Shown: piece by piece, positions 6,040 to 8,589 of the stretch
Layout: every line of letters starts with the position of its first letter
Position numbering within the stretch: position 1 is the first letter of the stretch
From: JBFKOL01 sp041628815
Lineage (GTDB): Bacteria > Bacteroidota > Bacteroidia > Chitinophagales > Saprospiraceae
Assembly (NCBI GenBank): GCA_041628815.1
Contig: JBFKOL010000168.1
Location: forward strand, 1 to 8,589
Direction of reading: 5' to 3'
Length of the DNA: 8,589 nucleotides
The notes under the pieces: model-generated
Databases searched by the model: none
What the model saw: only the letters and a program-made list of their open reading frames with translations
Told to the model about the DNA's origin: nothing
Made by a program: the position numbers and the translations under genes

Positions 6040-7703
6040 GATTGCCAAAATTTTTCAAGTTTTTCGACCAGTTGTCCATTGATGAAGGTATGTACCGGAA
6101 TGGGTATGATGGTTAGTTTTCGTTCTTTTATTACCTCTGTAAAAATAGCTTTCAAATCTTCCACATTATTTGGGCTCCTGACAGATATTCCAAAACTTTG
6201 TGCCAAAAGGGTAAAATCCGGGTTGCCAAATGTGGTGCCAAAGGATCTTCCTCTGTTGCGTTCTTGTTTCCAGGAAATCAAACCATAGTCGTCGTCCACA
6301 AAAACAACGATGCCATATCCCGCACCTACTCTTACGGCGGTCTCCAACTCCTGTACGTTCATCATGAATCCACCATCTCCCATAATTGCGAAAATGGGCC
6401 TATCCGGATGTTCAATGGATGCTGCAATGCCCCCGGGCAAAGCGATACCCATACTTGCCAGTCCATTGCTAACAATACATCCATTCGGACAATACGTAGG
6501 AAAGTTACGGGCGATCCACATCTTATGGGCACCGACATCTGAAATGACCAACCCATGGTCCGGGAGTACTTCTCTGAGAGCAGACAATACACCCGGGATG
6601 GTGAATTGGTCTGAATTGACAGGTATTCTATAAGATTCCAGATCATTTGATATCATTGATCTTATGGAAGAATACCAGTTTTTGCCTTTCCATTCCTGGT
6701 CGTTTAGCCTCCCGTACAATGCGTCCAGGGCATTGGCAATATCGCTGGTGATTTCCACTTTGGGCTGGTATTCCTGGTATACTTCAGCCGGAGTGAAGTC
6801 GATATGTATAATTTTCTTGGAACGTCCAATGTGCCAAGCAGCAGGGTCGTATTCGGCAATGTCGTAGCCTACTGTCATGACCACTTCTGCTTGCTCAAAA
6901 GCTTTTAGCCCATAATCTCGGAACCCCAATCCAATGGCAAACAGAGATTGATCAAGGCGGTCAGAGATGGCGCCTTTGCCCATAAAAGTCGAAATGACGG
7001 GAATATTGAAATCTTGGGCCAAGGCGGTGAGGCTTTCACTTGCTCGATTCCTGATGGCACCATTTCCCGCGAGGATAACAACCTTACTGGATTGTGTAAT
7101 CACTTCCACTGCCTGCTGTACAGCAACCTGGTCGGGTGCCGGTAACCTCGGACTCGACCGTTCTAATATTTTGAAGGACGACAGCTTTTCGGCTGCTATA
7201 TTTTCTGGTAATTCCACGTGGCAAACACCCGGTTTTTCCATTTCTGCAACCTTGATGGCTTTCCGAAGTACCTCCGGTACAAGGGAGGGGTCATTGATGG
7301 AAAAATTCCACTTGGTTATGGGTTTGAATATATTGACTACATCGATGATTTGGTGACTTTCATGATGAAGTCTTTCGAGACTGCCCTGTGCAGTAATGGC
7401 CAGGACCGGTGCTTTGTCCAGCTGGGCATCGGCCAGGCCTGTCAACAGATTGGTCGCCCCCGGCCCCAAGGTGGCGAGACAAGCTCCTGCTTTTCCCGTT
7501 ATCCTGCCATGTACATTGGCCATGAATGCTGCCCCCTGTTCGTGACGGCAGTTGACAAATGTGATTGATGATTTTTCCAGGGCAAACATCATATCCTCGT
7601 TTTCTTCACCGGGCACACCGTAAATTCTCTTTATCCCTTCTTGCTCCAGGATACGAACAATGGCTTCAGCCGTGTTGATTGGTTCATTTGCATCTGCGAT
7701 CAT
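6036..7703 (-). CDS. TPP-dependent decarboxylase, acetolactate synthase-like; candidate 2-oxoglutarate decarboxylase
   Basis: A 555-residue thiamine-diphosphate enzyme of the acetohydroxyacid synthase superfamily with all three domains. The N-terminal pyrimidine-binding domain has YGVPGEEN (28-35), the activating Glu55 in RHEQGAAFM, and LGPGATNLLTG. The central domain contains VVILAGNGAIR and FMGKGAI. The C-terminal PP domain has the metal-TPP motif GDGGFMMN (442-449) ending in Asp470-Asp472 before YG, then SWKQ and FGNPDF as in catabolic acetolactate synthases. Automatic annotation would say acetolactate synthase. However, no small subunit, acetolactate decarboxylase or isoleucine-valine gene is present, and the stop overlaps the start of an SSADH-type dehydrogenase (ATGA, 6036-6039). 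Cyanobacterial 2-oxoglutarate decarboxylase is an acetolactate-synthase-like protein next to SSADH, and the VPGEEN and ESHQ-PITKWN segments fit that group as I remember it. The superfamily is certain; substrate is inferred mainly from context. Confidence 0.85.
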   Translation of the reverse strand: MIADANEPINTAEAIVRILEQEGIKRIYGVPGEENEDMMFALEKSSITFVNCRHEQGAAFMANVHGRITGKAGACLATLGPGATNLLTGLADAQLDKAPVLAITAQGSLERLHHESHQIIDVVNIFKPITKWNFSINDPSLVPEVLRKAIKVAEMEKPGVCHVELPENIAAEKLSSFKILERSSPRLPAPDQVAVQQAVEVITQSSKVVILAGNGAIRNRASESLTALAQDFNIPVISTFMGKGAISDRLDQSLFAIGLGFRDYGLKAFEQAEVVMTVGYDIAEYDPAAWHIGRSKKIIHIDFTPAEVYQEYQPKVEITSDIANALDALYGRLNDQEWKGKNWYSSIRSMISNDLESYRIPVNSDQFTIPGVLSALREVLPDHGLVISDVGAHKMWIARNFPTYCPNGCIVSNGLASMGIALPGGIAASIEHPDRPIFAIMGDGGFMMNVQELETAVRVGAGYGIVVFVDDDYGLISWKQERNRGRSFGTTFGNPDFTLLAQSFGISVRSPNNVEDLKAIFTEVIKERKLTIIPIPVHTFINGQLVEKLEKFWQS

Positions 7704-7820
7704 ACCATTACAACCCGATAACCAAGGACAATGTTTGCTGCTTATAACACGATCTATCCAAATGGGACTGGAATGTTTGAAAATTGAACAGGTCGTAAAC
7801 CTGCCTGATAACGTCAGGAT
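7704..7820. other. Intergenic leader of TPP enzyme operon with tandem hairpins
   Basis: This 117-bp gap lies between the ConA-like gene and the TPP enzyme gene, both on the minus strand. Its left part must supply the leader, and perhaps the promoter, of the TPP/aldehyde dehydrogenase operon; I found no convincing -33/-7 pair or ribosome-binding site near the ATG at 7703. Its right part carries two abutting hairpins (7789-7803 and 7804-7818). Confidence 0.5.
7789..7803 (-). terminator. Hairpin with T-rich tail, possible intrinsic terminator
   Basis: On the minus strand CAGGT-TTACG-ACCTG folds as a perfect 5-bp stem with a 5-base loop and is followed by TTCAATTTTC. The T-rich tail is interrupted and the stem short, so termination after the ConA-like gene is plausible but weak. 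It directly abuts a second hairpin of the same size (7804-7818). Confidence 0.35.
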
Positions 7821-7834
7821 TTAATTATTCCTGA
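7804..7834 (-). other. Mutually exclusive hairpins spanning a stop codon
   Basis: On the plus strand CCTGA (7804-7808), TCAGGA (7814-7819) and TCCTGA (7829-7834) can pair in two exclusive ways: the middle arm with the left arm (5 bp, 5-base loop) or with the right arm (6 bp, 9-base loop). The right arm lies in the last codons of the ConA-like gene and its TAA stop (7823-7821) falls in the larger loop, so a ribosome reaching the stop would block that pairing. Confidence 0.35.
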
Positions 7835-8549
7835 AGATCTCATTATCGACTTCAACCGATAAACCGGTAATGCGGATCTCATCAATCATCCCTGTATCAT
7901 CAAATGAACCAAAGCCGATAAGCCCCTGAGGGAAATGATGATCATTGGCCTCCATGACCGGATTATCCATGTCGTCAAAAAAGACCACAATGGATCCGAC
8001 GTGTGTATCGCGAACTATTCTGACGTGGTGCCATTCATCACCCCAGGAAATGCCACCGGTGGTAAAAGAGGAAATATTACGTCGGTCCTCATCATTGACT
8101 ATAAAAATTCCGTGTGCATTCTGGTCGGCCACAGATGCGAGGTGCACATAATAAAAATCGGAAGCATCCTTGAGGCCAAAGAAAATGCACATATCGCGAT
8201 GACCGTATTCCCGGCCGGTCTGTTTCAGTTGCACATCGAGTGTGAAATCTGTCCATACCGGCGAGCGCATCAGTGCAATATTGACTGGAGACCGGACCGG
8301 AGGTTGGTATTTACTTTGTTTGAACAATTCCAGCACCATCCTATCGCCATCGCCTTGCAAACGCCATGCCCCGGCATCGGTAAATAGGAAATCATCCCAA
8401 TCCTCGTTAGTGGTAATGAGTTGTTCAAATTTTATCGGATCCTTTGATTCCTGCGAGATAAGGACGTGGGAAACAGCATGCAAGGTCAAAGAAAGAAGTA
8501 ACACCTTGGTAAACAAAGGCGCCAAAATAATATTGTCAATCTTTATCAT
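7821..8549 (-). CDS. Secreted protein with probable concanavalin-like (LamG/DUF1080-like) fold
   Basis: From the ATG at 8549 the product has 242 residues. The first 33 look like a signal peptide: a charged start (MIKIDN), a hydrophobic core (VLLLSLTL) and a possible cleavage near SQ-ES. The mature part is one beta-rich domain with alternating strands of the concanavalin-like lectin/glucanase kind: GAWRLQGDGDRMVLEL, then WTDFTLDVQLKQ, MCIFFGLKD, DFYYVHLA, HGIFIVND, DEWHHVRIVRD, GSIVVFFDD and GLIGFGSFDD before DEIRI. This order (opening W, dF-L strand, W-h-vrI, G-IgfgS, D-IrI) matches LamG-like and DUF1080 (3-keto-disaccharide hydrolase) domains. I see no decisive catalytic residue, so it may bind carbohydrate instead of cutting it. 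Other starts are the ATG at 8567 and a TTG at 8585; the frame is open to the window edge, so a longer N-terminus is not excluded. Fold moderately sure, function unknown. Confidence 0.7.
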   Translation of the reverse strand: MIKIDNIILAPLFTKVLLLSLTLHAVSHVLISQESKDPIKFEQLITTNEDWDDFLFTDAGAWRLQGDGDRMVLELFKQSKYQPPVRSPVNIALMRSPVWTDFTLDVQLKQTGREYGHRDMCIFFGLKDASDFYYVHLASVADQNAHGIFIVNDEDRRNISSFTTGGISWGDEWHHVRIVRDTHVGSIVVFFDDMDNPVMEANDHHFPQGLIGFGSFDDTGMIDEIRITGLSVEVDNEIFRNN

Positions 8550-8554
8550 AGATC

Positions 8555-8587
8555 GAAATTTACGCATGAACCAATGGCAAACCAAAA
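8555..8587 (-). promoter_or_regulatory. Possible Bacteroidota-type promoter for the ConA-like gene
   Basis: On the minus strand TTTTG (8587-8583) is followed after 20 bp by TAAATTTC (8562-8555). These fit the -33 TTTG and -7 TAnnTTTG consensus with one mismatch (final C) at the expected spacing. Transcription would then start within a few bases of the ATG at 8549, giving an almost leaderless message and excluding the ATG at 8567. It is short and AT-rich, so chance remains a real alternative. Confidence 0.25.
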
Positions 8588-8589
8588 CA

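Noticed and set aside
6040..6048. TTG start for the aldehyde dehydrogenase
   Set aside because: It adds only three residues; the ATG at 6039 forms an ATGA overlap with the upstream stop, the same arrangement as in the GMC operon.
6036..7703. Anabolic acetohydroxyacid synthase (ilvB)
   Set aside because: No small subunit or other isoleucine-valine gene is nearby, the protein lacks the N-terminal YPGG form typical of IlvB, and its partner is an SSADH-type dehydrogenase. Catabolic acetolactate synthase remains possible.
8550..8585. TTG start at 8585 or ATG at 8567 for the ConA-like gene
   Set aside because: TTG starts are uncommon in this kind of genome, and the longer N-termini make an unusually long signal peptide; the ATG at 8549 is preferred, though the edge keeps this open.
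1..8589. Mobile element, CRISPR array, tRNA, or defence system
   Set aside because: I saw no transposase, integrase, regularly spaced repeats, tRNA-like cloverleaf or recognised defence gene. The recognisable genes are metabolic or household types.

Overview
The window looks like ordinary chromosomal DNA from a member of the Bacteroidota. The evidence is the moderate GC content, A-rich leaders without clear Shine-Dalgarno sites, promoter-like pieces resembling the Bacteroidota -33/-7 pattern (TTTG and TAnnTTTG), and protein families in forms common there: a Tat lipoprotein subunit paired with a GMC oxidoreductase, and a flavin reductase of the RHTxENI type. The phylum is inferred from style, not from a marker gene. 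I see no tRNA, rRNA, CRISPR array, transposase or phage gene.

Layout. Positions 1-448 hold the 3' part of a flavin reductase gene (+), followed by a YhbS-like GNAT acetyltransferase (507-1034, +). An 87-bp convergent gap leads to gpsA (1122-2135, -), glycerol-3-phosphate dehydrogenase. A 130-bp divergent gap with a 10-bp palindrome separates gpsA from a two-gene operon (2266-4514, +): a Tat-exported lipoprotein of the gluconate 2-dehydrogenase subunit 3 family, and an FAD-dependent GMC dehydrogenase overlapping it by ATGA. After a second convergent gap (4515-4671) comes a minus-strand pair, also joined by an ATGA overlap: a TPP-dependent decarboxylase/acetolactate-synthase-like enzyme (6036-7703) and a succinate-semialdehyde-type aldehyde dehydrogenase (4672-6039). 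Upstream on the same strand is a secreted protein with a probable concanavalin-like fold (7821 to about 8549), separated by tandem hairpins.

How the genes work together. The most interesting unit is the TPP enzyme plus aldehyde dehydrogenase. The pair resembles the cyanobacterial 2-oxoglutarate decarboxylase and succinic semialdehyde dehydrogenase that bypass 2-oxoglutarate dehydrogenase in the TCA cycle. The TPP protein would probably be annotated automatically as acetolactate synthase, but its coupling to an SSADH argues for a decarboxylase. The second unit is a periplasmic sugar- or alcohol-oxidising dehydrogenase. Its small subunit carries the Tat signal, and its large subunit has a cysteine trio that may bind a [3Fe-4S] cluster. 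No cytochrome c partner is visible. The ConA-like protein at the right edge could be related to DUF1080 (3-keto-disaccharide hydrolases), which would fit a 3-keto-sugar role for the GMC dehydrogenase, but that link is speculative.

Small non-coding structures include a 19-bp element shared (18/19, inverted) by the two convergent gaps, a possible dispersed repeat that supplies the aldehyde dehydrogenase stop codon, and a cluster of competing hairpins at the 3' end of the ConA-like gene.
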